64,000 nucleotides of DNA from Tamlana carrageenivorans (GTDB lineage: Bacteria > Bacteroidota > Bacteroidia > Flavobacteriales > Flavobacteriaceae), in contig NZ_CP025938.1 in NCBI RefSeq assembly GCF_002893765.1, positions 3,491,501 to 3,555,500 on the forward strand, given 5' to 3'. The notes beneath the pieces are model-generated. The model had not been told where the DNA came from. It did no database searches and saw only the letters and a program-made list of their open reading frames with translations. Positions 1 through 7,892 of the stretch are shown piece by piece (within the stretch, counting starts at the first letter, position 1; each line of letters starts with the position of its first letter). The translations under genes were made by a program, and so were the position numbers.

Positions 1-62
1 TGCAGATCTACAAAGAAAATGATGCTAAAAAATATTAATAACCCTGCGATTATTAATTTCAT
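1..62 (-). CDS. N-terminal fragment of a membrane or exported protein (partial)
   Basis: An ATG on the minus strand at 62 opens a frame that runs off the left edge of the window. The 20 visible residues start MKLIIAGLLIFFSIIFF and form one hydrophobic stretch, which fits a signal peptide or a first membrane helix. It is divergent from the transporter at 253, and the roughly 190 bases between them would hold both promoters. The family cannot be named from so little sequence. Confidence 0.45.
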   Translation of the reverse strand, partial: MKLIIAGLLIFFSIIFFVDL

Positions 63-252
63 ATTAATCGTGGTATTTGCCTCTATAGTCGACATAATTA
101 GGTGGTGGTTTATTTGGTTTATGCGAGATTCAACTTAAAAACAGGCTTTATCGCGCATTTAAAAATACATTAAAAACCTTTTACAGTCACATCATTTAAA
201 TTTAGTTGAAAAAATATTTTCTAAAAATGAGCTTTAATATATCTTCGCGGCC

Positions 253-1152
253 ATGTGGATGTATTTAGGGCTTTTGGCCGCATTATTTTTAGGATTACAC
301 AATTTATGTAAAAAGCATGCTGTACGCGGAAACGAAGTGTTTCCGGTGCTTTTAGGTACCGTAGGCTCGGGTTTCACCTTTCTACTACCCTTTTATATAG
401 CTTCGGTTTATTTTCCAGAATATGCTAAATCCAACGCCATTTATATTCATTCCATGGCCTGGGAATTACACGGATTTATTTTTATTAAATCAGCTATAAT
501 GGCAGCATCTTGGATTTTAGCTTATCAGGCTTTAAAGCATTTGCCCATCACCATTGTGACGCCCATTCGATCGGCAGGCCCATTTTTCACTTTTATTGGA
601 GCGATACTAATTTATCAAGAACGCCCTAACACTTTACAATGGGTAGGTTTTTTTCTAATCATTTTTTCAGTGATGTTATATTCTAAAATAGGAAAAAAAG
701 AAGGCATCAACTTTAAAAAAGACAAATGGATTCTAGCCATCATAGCAGCAACGTTTTTAGGTGCTTCTAGTGGTTTGTACGACAAGTTTTTAATTCAATA
801 TTTAAACATTGCACCACTAACCCTAATTTTTTGGTTTTGTTTTTATGTGATATTAATTCTGCTTGTCATTTTAAGCATCACTTGGTTCCCTTATGCCGAA
901 AAACGTAAAGCCTTTAAGTTTAGATGGTCTATTCCAGCAGTAGGTATCCTATTGCAAGCCGCAGATTACTTCTATTTTAAAGCCCTGCAAGATCCAGAAG
1001 CTTTAATTATGCTGCTCTCTGCCATTAAAAGGAGTCAGATATTAATCGCCGTTTTAGTTGGCGGCGTTATCTTTAAAGAACAAAATAAACGTAAAAAATT
1101 AGTACCACTTGCCGGAATTATGCTTGGGGTTTTTTTTATACTATACTCCTAG
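253..1152 (+). CDS. EamA/DMT-superfamily transporter
   Basis: A 299-residue integral membrane protein with about ten hydrophobic segments, the size and layout of drug/metabolite transporters made of two EamA repeats of five helices each. The first repeat ends near residue 140 with the typical LQWVGFFLIIFSVML helix after a polar QERPN loop. The second begins after a Lys-rich loop (about residues 147-157) and ends with a helix at the C-terminus. The substrate cannot be read from the sequence. It stands alone, facing away from the partial gene at the left edge; a second in-frame ATG at 259 is an equally possible start. It is not closely related in sequence to the two EamA genes at 23.2-24.9 kb. 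Confidence 0.85.
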   Translation: MWMYLGLLAALFLGLHNLCKKHAVRGNEVFPVLLGTVGSGFTFLLPFYIASVYFPEYAKSNAIYIHSMAWELHGFIFIKSAIMAASWILAYQALKHLPITIVTPIRSAGPFFTFIGAILIYQERPNTLQWVGFFLIIFSVMLYSKIGKKEGINFKKDKWILAIIAATFLGASSGLYDKFLIQYLNIAPLTLIFWFCFYVILILLVILSITWFPYAEKRKAFKFRWSIPAVGILLQAADYFYFKALQDPEALIMLLSAIKRSQILIAVLVGGVIFKEQNKRKKLVPLAGIMLGVFFILYS

Positions 1153-1259
1153 TTTAAAATTGATTATTTATTATTTCCAAAAATATTGCGCTTAAGCAAT
1201 TGCATATAGCCTAAAGCTTATGACTTCTTGCCTATAACCCAATCTTTTGTTAAAAAAAG

Positions 1260-1273
1260 AATGAACATTCATT
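1260..1273. promoter_or_regulatory. Palindromic operator candidate for the TetR regulator
   Basis: AATGAA-CA-TTCATT is a perfect 6-bp inverted repeat with a 2-bp centre. It lies immediately upstream of the -7 element of the tetR promoter, where a bound dimer would block RNA polymerase. TetR-family proteins bind such short palindromes and often repress their own gene. Autoregulation is inferred from position. Confidence 0.55.
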
Positions 1274-1279
1274 TTTTGT

Positions 1280-1287
1280 TATCTTTG
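1280..1287 (+). promoter_or_regulatory. Bacteroidota-type -7 element (TATCTTTG) of the tetR cluster
   Basis: TATCTTTG matches the TAnnTTTG -7 consensus of the primary sigma factor in Bacteroidota. It lies 17 bases before the tetR ATG. No good -33 TTG is seen at the usual spacing; that place is taken by the palindrome at 1260-1273. Confidence 0.6.
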
Positions 1288-1304
1288 TATTCAAATTTAG
1301 TAAG

Positions 1305-1889
1305 ATGGCGAAACTTCAAAAAAGTATAGACAAGCGTAATGCTTTAATAAAAGCAACCATAGACTTGGTCAATAATGATGGATTTCATGCAGCACCCATG
1401 AGTAAAATAGCCAAAATGGCTAATGTCTCACCAGCTACCATTTATTTGTATTTTGAAAATAAACAGGATTTGGTTAACAAAACCTATATCGAAGTCAAAG
1501 CAGAATACACCAAATATGCCTTTGCTAATTATAATGAAGACACTTGTGTTCAAAAAAGTTTTGAAATTATTTGGAAACGCATTGCTGACTTTAAACTTAA
1601 AGAGTGCGAAAACGCCATGTTTCTTGCCCAATGTGATAATACCCCAATTATTGATGAATCCTGCCGACAAGAAGGTATAAAACATTTACAACCGCTTTTA
1701 GATTTGTGGGCACGTGGTAAAAAAGAAGGGGTTATAAAACCTATTTCCGACTATCTGTTATACGCATATACTATAAATCCGTTGTCCTTTTTAATGATTA
1801 ACCAAAAACGAGGTTCGTTTATCTTAGATGAAACCCTTTTAGAAGAGGCTTATCAAGCAGCTTGGAGTAGTATAAAAGTTTGTAAATAA
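1305..1889 (+). CDS. TetR/AcrR-family transcriptional regulator
   Basis: A 194-residue protein with the N-terminal TetR DNA-binding domain. The helix-turn-helix lies at about residues 31-50 (MSKIAKMANVSPATIYLYF), followed by the typical ENKQDLV. The C-terminal part (about 60-190) would be the ligand-binding and dimer domain and is not diagnostic of the ligand. The gene is first in a tight run: the next gene starts one base after its stop. By analogy with TetR/NemR-type regulators next to flavin and NADPH reductases, it probably senses an electrophile or aldehyde and controls its own operon; that is inference. A palindrome overlaps its promoter. Confidence 0.88.
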   Translation: MAKLQKSIDKRNALIKATIDLVNNDGFHAAPMSKIAKMANVSPATIYLYFENKQDLVNKTYIEVKAEYTKYAFANYNEDTCVQKSFEIIWKRIADFKLKECENAMFLAQCDNTPIIDESCRQEGIKHLQPLLDLWARGKKEGVIKPISDYLLYAYTINPLSFLMINQKRGSFILDETLLEEAYQAAWSSIKVCK

Positions 1890-1890
1890 T

Positions 1891-2559
1891 ATGAAAAAAA
1901 CAGCCATAATTTTAGGAGCAACAGGTTTAACAGGTTCTATTTTACTTGAGAAATTGTTAGCAGATCCTAGATATGAACATATCAAATTATTTTCGCGATC
2001 TAAAATCGAAAATCTACCACACAAGGTCTCACAGTTTATAGGTGATCTTTTAGAGTTCGAACAGTTTAAAAGCGATTTTAAGGCTAACGAAGTGTATTGT
2101 TGTATTGGAACAACCTCTAAAAAAACGCCAGATAAAACACTATACAAGCAAATAGATTATGGTATTCCGGTGGCTGCAGCAAAGTTAGCTAAGGATAATA
2201 ATATCGAAACATTTTCTGTGGTTTCTGCATTAGAGGCTAACCCAAATAGTAAAGTGCTTTACAATAAAACTAAAGGTGAGATGGAGCTTGATGTTCAAAA
2301 ACAAAACATTAAGAACACCTTTATTTTTAGACCTTCATTAATTGGTGGTGATCGTGATGAGCAACGGACACTTGAAAATATAGGACTGGCCATTTTTAAA
2401 GTGCTTCAGCCTTTATTTATTGGAAAACTGAAACAATATAAAATTACCGAACCCGAAGATATCGCTCAAGCTATGATAGAGCTATCGAATACTACAAATT
2501 ACAACGAAGTAATTATCACTTCAAACGACATAAAAAACATTGCAAAAAATCATAAATAA
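1891..2559 (+). CDS. NAD(P)-binding SDR-like oxidoreductase (NmrA/TIP30-like)
   Basis: A 222-residue Rossmann-fold protein. The dinucleotide-binding motif GATGLTG lies at residues 9-15 right after the first strand. A YNKTK stretch near residue 123 fits the YxxxK catalytic pair of extended short-chain dehydrogenases. The length and the FRPSLIGGDRDEQR segment resemble atypical SDR proteins of the HTATIP2/TIP30 kind, often annotated as NAD-dependent epimerases. The substrate is unknown. The gene begins one base after the TetR stop and ends 10 bases before the nitroreductase start, so the three genes are very likely one transcript. Confidence 0.75.
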   Translation: MKKTAIILGATGLTGSILLEKLLADPRYEHIKLFSRSKIENLPHKVSQFIGDLLEFEQFKSDFKANEVYCCIGTTSKKTPDKTLYKQIDYGIPVAAAKLAKDNNIETFSVVSALEANPNSKVLYNKTKGEMELDVQKQNIKNTFIFRPSLIGGDRDEQRTLENIGLAIFKVLQPLFIGKLKQYKITEPEDIAQAMIELSNTTNYNEVIITSNDIKNIAKNHK

Positions 2560-2569
2560 AAAATTGAAT

Positions 2570-3202
2570 ATGGAATTATTAGATAAATTAAATTGGAGAT
2601 ATGCTGCTAAAGCCATGAATGGTGAAACGGTTGCCGAAGAAAAAATAGAACATATTTTAGAAGCTGCTCGCCTTGCTCCTACCTCAAGCGGTTTACAACC
2701 TTTTGAAATTATAGTGATTAAAAATCAAGATGTTAAAGAACAGATCAAACCTGTAGCTTGGAATCAATCGGTGATTACCGACTGCTCTCACCTACTCGTT
2801 TTTGCTGCTTGGGATACCTATACTGCCGATCGTATTAATCACATGTTTGATTTAACAAACGATATTCGCGGATTTAAAAACGAAGGTTGGGAAAACTACC
2901 GCCAGATGTTATTAAATTCTTATCCGCAAAAAGACGCCGAAGAGAATTTTAATCACGCTGCAAAACAAGCATATATCGCTTTTTCTCAAGCCGTAATTGC
3001 TGCTGCTTTTGAAGGCGTAGATGCCACACCTCTAGAAGGTTTTGATCCTGCTGCCGTTGATGAGATTTTAGGCTTAAAAGAAAAAGGTTTACGCAGTGCA
3101 GTCATGCTTCCTTTAGGATATAGACAAGAAGACAAAGACTGGTTAGTAAACCTAGTAAAGGTGAGAAAACCAATGAATGAATTAGTAACTGTTATTGAAT
3201 AA
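2570..3202 (+). CDS. NfsB-like NAD(P)H-dependent nitroreductase
   Basis: A 210-residue flavoprotein of the nitroreductase family. The N-terminal NWRYAAKAMNGE fits the phosphate-binding Arg region, and APTSSGLQPFEI near residue 40 is the FMN-binding Ser/Gln motif. The C-terminal LPLGYRQEDKDW is also typical of NfsB-like enzymes. Such proteins reduce nitro compounds, quinones and other electrophiles using NAD(P)H. I chose ATG 2570 (MELLDKLNWRY), because an upstream start at 2540 would overlap the preceding gene by 20 bases and add a poorly conserved Lys-rich leader. It lies between an SDR-like gene and a CurA-like reductase in the TetR-led cluster. Confidence 0.87.
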   Translation: MELLDKLNWRYAAKAMNGETVAEEKIEHILEAARLAPTSSGLQPFEIIVIKNQDVKEQIKPVAWNQSVITDCSHLLVFAAWDTYTADRINHMFDLTNDIRGFKNEGWENYRQMLLNSYPQKDAEENFNHAAKQAYIAFSQAVIAAAFEGVDATPLEGFDPAAVDEILGLKEKGLRSAVMLPLGYRQEDKDWLVNLVKVRKPMNELVTVIE

Positions 3203-3213
3203 AAAAAATAGCT

Positions 3214-4212
3214 ATGAAAAAGACCATTTTATTAAATAACAGACCCCAAGGTGAACCTACGGTTTCAAATTTTGAATTTGTTACTGAAGACAACACACTT
3301 CAAATTTCTGAAGGTGAAATACTTTTAGAAACCACTTACGTTTCAGTAGACCCTTATTTAAGAGGACGCATGAGTGATGCCAAATCGTATGTACCACCTT
3401 TCCAATTAAACAAACCGATACAATCTGGTGTCATTGCCAAAGTAGTAGCTTCTAAAAACAAGAAATTTGCTGAAGGCGATTATGTTTCAGGTATGCTTGA
3501 TTGGTCGACACAACAAATATCAAAAGGTGTAGGTTTAAATAAAGTAGATGCTTCTAAAGCGCCTTTAAGCGCATACTTAGGTGTATTAGGAATGACCGGA
3601 CTCACCGCTTTTTTAGGTTTACAAGAAATAGGAAAACCTAAAGCCGGAGAAACTATTGTCATTTCTGGTGCTGCTGGAGCTGTTGGTAGTGTGGTTGGGC
3701 AAATAGCTAAAATTCTAGGCCTTCACGTTATAGGAATTGCTGGTACCGATGAAAAAATTGACATGTTAAAAAATGAATTTGGCTTTGATGCAGGCATCAA
3801 TTATAACACCAGTGAAGATATAAATGCAGAGCTCAAAGAACTAGCTCCAAATGGTGTTGATATTTATTTTGACAATGTGGGTGGACCAATTTCTGACGCG
3901 GTACTTTTTAACATCAACCGTTTTGCTAGAATGATTATCTGTGGAGCCATTTCGGTTTACAATAAAACAGAATTACCAACAGGTTTAAGCGTACAACCAT
4001 TTTTGGTTAAAAACAGTGCTTTAATGCAAGGATTTATTGTATCTAATTATGCTGAAAAGTTCCCAGAAGCGATACAACAGTTAGCCACTTGGTTGAAAGA
4101 AGGTAAATTAACTTATACTGAAACGATTGTTGAAGGTTTTGATAACATTCCAAAGGCTTTCATCGATTTATTTGAAGGAAAAAATAAAGGAAAAATGATT
4201 GTTAAAATCTAA
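3214..4212 (+). CDS. NADP-dependent medium-chain reductase (CurA/prostaglandin-reductase-like)
   Basis: A 332-residue zinc-free member of the medium-chain dehydrogenase/reductase superfamily. VDPYLRGRM near residues 45-53 is the hallmark of the leukotriene B4 dehydrogenase/CurA group. The nucleotide-binding segment ETIVISGAAGAVGSVVGQ starts near residue 145, followed by the YFDNVGG motif near 217. Members reduce alpha,beta-unsaturated carbonyls with NADPH, which fits detoxification of reactive enones next to the nitroreductase and the YqhD-like aldehyde reductase. The gap to the nitroreductase is 11 bases, so co-transcription is likely. The exact substrate cannot be told from the sequence. 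Confidence 0.85.
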   Translation: MKKTILLNNRPQGEPTVSNFEFVTEDNTLQISEGEILLETTYVSVDPYLRGRMSDAKSYVPPFQLNKPIQSGVIAKVVASKNKKFAEGDYVSGMLDWSTQQISKGVGLNKVDASKAPLSAYLGVLGMTGLTAFLGLQEIGKPKAGETIVISGAAGAVGSVVGQIAKILGLHVIGIAGTDEKIDMLKNEFGFDAGINYNTSEDINAELKELAPNGVDIYFDNVGGPISDAVLFNINRFARMIICGAISVYNKTELPTGLSVQPFLVKNSALMQGFIVSNYAEKFPEAIQQLATWLKEGKLTYTETIVEGFDNIPKAFIDLFEGKNKGKMIVKI

Positions 4213-4231
4213 AAACATAATGTGAAAAAGT

Positions 4232-4304
4232 TGTCATATTGAGCCTGTTGAAATATTTTAACTATTTGATAATCAGTAAAGGTTTCAACATGCTCAACCT
4301 GACA
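4232..4304. repeat. Dispersed inverted repeat with arms ending TGTCA/TGACA
   Basis: The left arm, 4232-4253 (TGTCATATTGAGCCTGTTG, then AAA), pairs with the right arm, 4283-4304 (TTTCAACATGCTCAACC, then TGACA), around a 29-base spacer. It sits between two plus-strand genes and could fold into a long hairpin in the transcript. It is one divergent member of a family of similar inverted repeats between genes in this window, for example at 5897-6036, 51376-51515 and 59218-59292. Confidence 0.6.
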
Positions 4305-4356
4305 AGCTCACTTTTAAAACTTATTTACAACACACATAACCATAAAAATTAAGCAA

Positions 4357-5517
4357 ATGAACACTTTTGAATTTAAAAACCCGACCAAAATTATTTTTGG
4401 AAAAGACACTATAAAAAATATAGAAAATGAAATTCCTAATGACGCCAAAGTTTTAATGCTTTATGGTGGTGGAAGTATTAAAAAGAACGGTATATACGAC
4501 CAAGTAAAAGCCGCTTTATCATCATTTGATGTGCTTGAATTTGGTGGTATTCCTGCCAATCCGGAATATGCTGTTTTAATGCAAGCTTTAAAAGTGATTA
4601 AAGATGAAAACATCACTTATTTATTAGCTGTTGGTGGTGGTTCTGTTATTGATGGCACCAAATTTTTATCGTCTGCAGCATTATTTGATGGCGATACCCC
4701 TTGGGATATTCTAACTGATAAAATAAGAACTGAAAAAGGCATGCCTTTCGGAACGGTTTTAACCCTTCCTGCAACAGGTTCTGAGATGAATTCTGGTGCT
4801 GTGATTACCAGAGAGGAAACTAAAGAAAAGCTTGCTATGGGTGGTCCTGGTTTATTTCCGGAGTTTTCTGTTTTAGATCCTCAAGTGATTGCTTCTATTC
4901 CAAAACGTCAGTTAGCCAACGGAATTACCGATGCTTTTTCTCATGTTTTAGAACAATATATGACCTACCCTATTGGAGCCTTATTACAAGACAGATTTGC
5001 GGAAAGCATTTTACAAACTTTAATTGAAGTCGCTCCTAAAGTAATTAAAGATCCTACAGAATATACATCGGCAGCAAACTTTATGTGGAGTTGCACGATG
5101 GCCTTAAACGGTTTAATTCAAAAAGGTGTGCCTACCGATTGGGCTGTGCATGCTATGGGGCATGAACTTACCGCTTTATATGGAATTGATCACGCAAGAA
5201 CTTTAGCCATCATTTTCCCTAGTCATTATAAATTCAATTTTGAAGCGAAAAAAGAAAAGTTAGCACAGTATGCTGAACGCGTTTGGAATGTGACAGAAGG
5301 AAATACCGATGATAAAGCTTATGCCGCTATTGAAAAAACAGAAGCTTTTTTCCAAAGTTTAGAGATTGACACCAAATTATCTGAATATACTAAAGACTAT
5401 GAAGGTACTGCCGAAGAAATTTCAAAACGTTTTACCGACCGTGGTTGGTTAGGATTGGGTGAGCATCAAGATTTATCTCCAGAGAAGGTTGAAAAAATTG
5501 TAAAAATGGCTTATTAG
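4357..5517 (+). CDS. yqhD: YqhD-like NADPH-dependent aldehyde reductase (iron/zinc alcohol dehydrogenase)
   Basis: A 386-residue group III metal-dependent alcohol dehydrogenase that keeps the E. coli YqhD pattern along its whole length. Visible are the nucleotide-binding GGGS at residues 37-40, AVGGGSVIDGTKF at about 91-103, and the metal ligands D192, H196, H265 and H279. The last two lie in WAVHAMGHE and YGIDHARTL and line up with the YqhD ligands D194, H198, H267 and H281. YqhD reduces short-chain and lipid-derived aldehydes with NADPH. Its place after three other reductases and before a thioredoxin supports a role in aldehyde/electrophile detoxification. A 144-base gap with an inverted repeat separates it from the upstream gene, so it may have its own promoter. 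Confidence 0.9.
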   Translation: MNTFEFKNPTKIIFGKDTIKNIENEIPNDAKVLMLYGGGSIKKNGIYDQVKAALSSFDVLEFGGIPANPEYAVLMQALKVIKDENITYLLAVGGGSVIDGTKFLSSAALFDGDTPWDILTDKIRTEKGMPFGTVLTLPATGSEMNSGAVITREETKEKLAMGGPGLFPEFSVLDPQVIASIPKRQLANGITDAFSHVLEQYMTYPIGALLQDRFAESILQTLIEVAPKVIKDPTEYTSAANFMWSCTMALNGLIQKGVPTDWAVHAMGHELTALYGIDHARTLAIIFPSHYKFNFEAKKEKLAQYAERVWNVTEGNTDDKAYAAIEKTEAFFQSLEIDTKLSEYTKDYEGTAEEISKRFTDRGWLGLGEHQDLSPEKVEKIVKMAY

Positions 5518-5573
5518 ACTATGGTCGAAAAGACGTGTACTATTTTTAAATATTGACTATAAAACTTAATAAA

Positions 5574-5870
5574 ATGAGTAAATTTTCAGAAATTATAAAT
5601 CAGGATAAACCTGTACTTGTTGACTTTTATGCCACTTGGTGTGGTCCATGCAAAACTTTAGGTCCGATTCTAAAAGATGTGAAAGACACATTAAAAGACT
5701 CCATTTCTATTATTAAAATAGATGTAGACAAAAACCAAGAGTTAGCAACAAAATATCAAGTAAGAGGTGTACCAACCATGTTACTGTTTAAAAACGGAAA
5801 ACAAGTTTGGAGACAGTCTGGCGTACTTCAAAAAAATGACATATTAAACGTTATTTCGACAAATGCTTAA
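5574..5870 (+). CDS. Thioredoxin
   Basis: A 98-residue protein that is essentially one thioredoxin domain. The active site WCGPC is at residues 22-26 and the cis-Pro loop RGVPTMLLF is in the second half. I chose ATG 5574 (MSKFSEIINQ); a TTG at 5553 would add seven residues not expected in the family. There is no signal peptide, so it acts in the cytoplasm. The gene follows yqhD by 56 bases on the same strand and may share its transcript. It could keep the neighbouring redox enzymes or a sensor reduced. Whether it is the main thioredoxin of the cell cannot be told here. Confidence 0.9.
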   Translation: MSKFSEIINQDKPVLVDFYATWCGPCKTLGPILKDVKDTLKDSISIIKIDVDKNQELATKYQVRGVPTMLLFKNGKQVWRQSGVLQKNDILNVISTNA

Positions 5871-5896
5871 TATCCTTTGATTGCATGTATATAATA

Positions 5897-6036
5897 AAGA
5901 AAGAAGCTGTCTAGTAAGTTAAACCCATCGTAAGGCAGTGCTCAGCACGGAATCTCATAAACTGACATTCACTTATTATGAGAATCTGAAATAAATTCAG
6001 ATTGACGACAATAATGCTTAATAGACAGCTTCCTTT
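5897..6036. repeat. Palindromic repeat element (about 135 bp), probable bidirectional terminator
   Basis: Outer arms GAAGCTGTCTA (5903-5913) and TAGACAGCTTC (6022-6032) are an exact 11-bp inverted repeat flanked by A and T runs. They enclose an inner pair of TCTCATAA/TTATGAGA and a CTGAAATAAATTCAG palindrome. It lies between the convergent thioredoxin and J-domain genes, so it can end transcription from both sides. The outer arms and the core resemble those of the element at 51376-51515. Confidence 0.65.
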
Positions 6037-6048
6037 TATTTGAATATA

Positions 6049-6498
6049 TTAAACGGTTTCAAGCTCACGTTTTGCCATTCTATATGGATACTTAGGATAA
6101 ATAGAGCGTTTAGCAAATCGATTTAGTTTATTACTATTAATCATTTTAATATAAACCTGTTTTGTAACTCCGAAATACTCATAGGTGGTACCATCCGTAA
6201 AAGTGATTTCTAGTAACAAACCTTTGTGATTGTAATCGGCAATACCAGAATTTGTAATGGTTTCTGTATAGGCTTCTAAATTCGCTGCTAAGGTTTCTGG
6301 CGCAATACTAACAAGAAAATGGTAGCCATCAATAATTTTTCGGCTATTAATTTCAGCTTCTTCTTTTAAAGCATCACCATCTTGAAACTTATCAGGATGC
6401 CATGCTTTAACCAAATCGCGGTAACTTTTCTTTAAAGCCTTTAACTCGATTTCGTTTTCAACTCCAAAGAGTTTTTTATATTCATTTATGCGCTTCAT
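6049..6498 (-). CDS. J-domain protein with C-terminal KTSC domain
   Basis: A 149-residue protein. The first about 65 residues form a J domain with the invariant HPD at residues 34-36 (KAWHPDKF), which would stimulate an Hsp70 such as DnaK. The C-terminal about 60 residues (GLLLEITFTDGTTYEYFGV ... RSIYPKYPYRM) look like a KTSC domain, a small domain named for lysyl-tRNA synthetase-like and other fusions, of unknown function. I chose ATG 6498; a TTG at 6522 would lie inside the -7 element. The gene is monocistronic and converges on thioredoxin. The J-KTSC fusion is unusual enough that the client is unknown. Confidence 0.75.
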   Translation of the reverse strand: MKRINEYKKLFGVENEIELKALKKSYRDLVKAWHPDKFQDGDALKEEAEINSRKIIDGYHFLVSIAPETLAANLEAYTETITNSGIADYNHKGLLLEITFTDGTTYEYFGVTKQVYIKMINSNKLNRFAKRSIYPKYPYRMAKRELETV

Positions 6499-6519
6499 AT
6501 CATGTTTATTTTGAAGCCG

Positions 6520-6553
6520 CAAAAGTAGGTGTAAAAATCACATGAAATACAAA
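6520..6553 (-). promoter_or_regulatory. Promoter of the J-domain/KTSC gene
   Basis: Reading on the minus strand, TTTG (6553-6550), 22 bases, then TACTTTTG (6527-6520) matches the Bacteroidota TTTG-N17-23-TAnnTTTG promoter. The ATG at 6498 follows after 21 bases. This fixes the start codon, because an upstream TTG would fall in the promoter. Confidence 0.7.
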
Positions 6554-6578
6554 AAAACAACAATTAAAAAATCGCTGA

Positions 6579-7892
6579 TTATAAGATGGTTACGCGAACC
6601 TTCTTGTTTTTTAATCTGGTGTTGTTTAGTTTTTGAACTAAAGCATTCGCAAGAGCTAACGGCACTGCTACAAAAGCACAGTCTACTTTAAGTTCAATAA
6701 CACCCAGCTGGTCTTTATTTATACCGCCTTGTTTAAAAAATAATCCTGCAATATCACCTTTTGAAATTTTATCTTTTCGGCCACCAGAAATAAACAAGGT
6801 TTCCCAATATTGCTCAATTTTATGGGCTTTCTTTGAAATATTGATACCCTTAACATCTTTGATAAATTCTGGTAATATTTCGTTCTCCCACTTTAAAATA
6901 TAGGCCGTTCCTTTAGCATTAACCCGGGCTGTTCTTCCATTTCTGTGAATAAACTCTTCTTCGTGACGAGGTAATTCATAATGAATGATATGATTCATTT
7001 CTGGAATATCAATCCCTCGGGCGGCCAAATCTGTAGCCACTAAAACCTGACAACTTCCGTTCCTAAACTTTATAAGCGCCCTTTCTCTGTCTTTTTGCTC
7101 CATACCACCAGAAAAGCAAGCATGACTAATTTTATTGCGTTTTAAAAAAGCACTCACTTCACTAATGCTATTTCTTAAATTACAAAATATAATGCCTGGT
7201 TTGTTGCCAATATGCGCTACCAATTCTAACAAAGTTCCTAACTTATTAGCCTTTGGAGAAACCACGGTTTTTATAGCTAATTGCGATGTTTTTTTTGTGT
7301 TTAAGTAATTCACTGTAATAGGCTTATCAAACCTTACAAAACCAGGTATTTTAACACCTTGGGTTGCTGAGGTTAAAATACGTTTGTTAATACTTGGCAA
7401 TTGCCCAATAATGGCCTTCATTTCTTCCTCAAAACCATCTTCTAATGATTTATCAAATTCATCTAGAATAAGCGTATTTATGCTTGTTTTTTCAAAACGA
7501 TTGGCATCAAAATGATCTAATAATCTGCCGGGCGTACCAATTAAAATGGCAGGATTATGCTTTATTTCAATTTTATCTTTGGAAATAGATCTGCCTCCAT
7601 AAACAGCATTCACTTTAAAACCAGAACCCATCGAACGTACCACTTGTTCAATTTGAATTGCTAATTCTCTTGATGGCACGATAATCAAGGCTTGAATTTC
7701 TTGCGATTCTGAATCCAAAACCTCTAATAAGGGTAGCAAAAACGCCAGTGTTTTCCCCGTTCCAGTCGGTGATAATAAAACAGTGTTTGTATTCGATTCG
7801 ATAACCGAAAAAGCCTCCTCCTGCATCGGATTTAAGGCTTGAATATTTAATTTATTTAAAATATCCTGTTGATTTTTTATGTCGTTAGCCAT
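6579..7892 (-). CDS. DEAD-box RNA helicase with DbpA-type RNA-binding domain (DEFD motif II)
   Basis: A 437-residue ATP-dependent RNA helicase with both RecA-like domains. Motif I is SPTGTGKT (about residues 41-48), Ia PSRELA, Ib TPGRLLDH, II DEFD in place of DEAD, III TSAT, and VI HRNGRTAR. The last about 70 residues (KGDIAGLFFKQGGINKDQ ... VRVTIL) form a DbpA-type RRM, the domain that targets DbpA to 23S rRNA. The likely role is ribosome assembly or cold-related RNA remodelling. Its ATG overlaps the stop of the upstream helicase by one base (TAATG), so the two are translationally coupled. The Phe in motif II keeps the catalytic Asp-Glu pair, so activity is plausible. Confidence 0.88.
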   Translation of the reverse strand: MANDIKNQQDILNKLNIQALNPMQEEAFSVIESNTNTVLLSPTGTGKTLAFLLPLLEVLDSESQEIQALIIVPSRELAIQIEQVVRSMGSGFKVNAVYGGRSISKDKIEIKHNPAILIGTPGRLLDHFDANRFEKTSINTLILDEFDKSLEDGFEEEMKAIIGQLPSINKRILTSATQGVKIPGFVRFDKPITVNYLNTKKTSQLAIKTVVSPKANKLGTLLELVAHIGNKPGIIFCNLRNSISEVSAFLKRNKISHACFSGGMEQKDRERALIKFRNGSCQVLVATDLAARGIDIPEMNHIIHYELPRHEEEFIHRNGRTARVNAKGTAYILKWENEILPEFIKDVKGINISKKAHKIEQYWETLFISGGRKDKISKGDIAGLFFKQGGINKDQLGVIELKVDCAFVAVPLALANALVQKLNNTRLKNKKVRVTIL

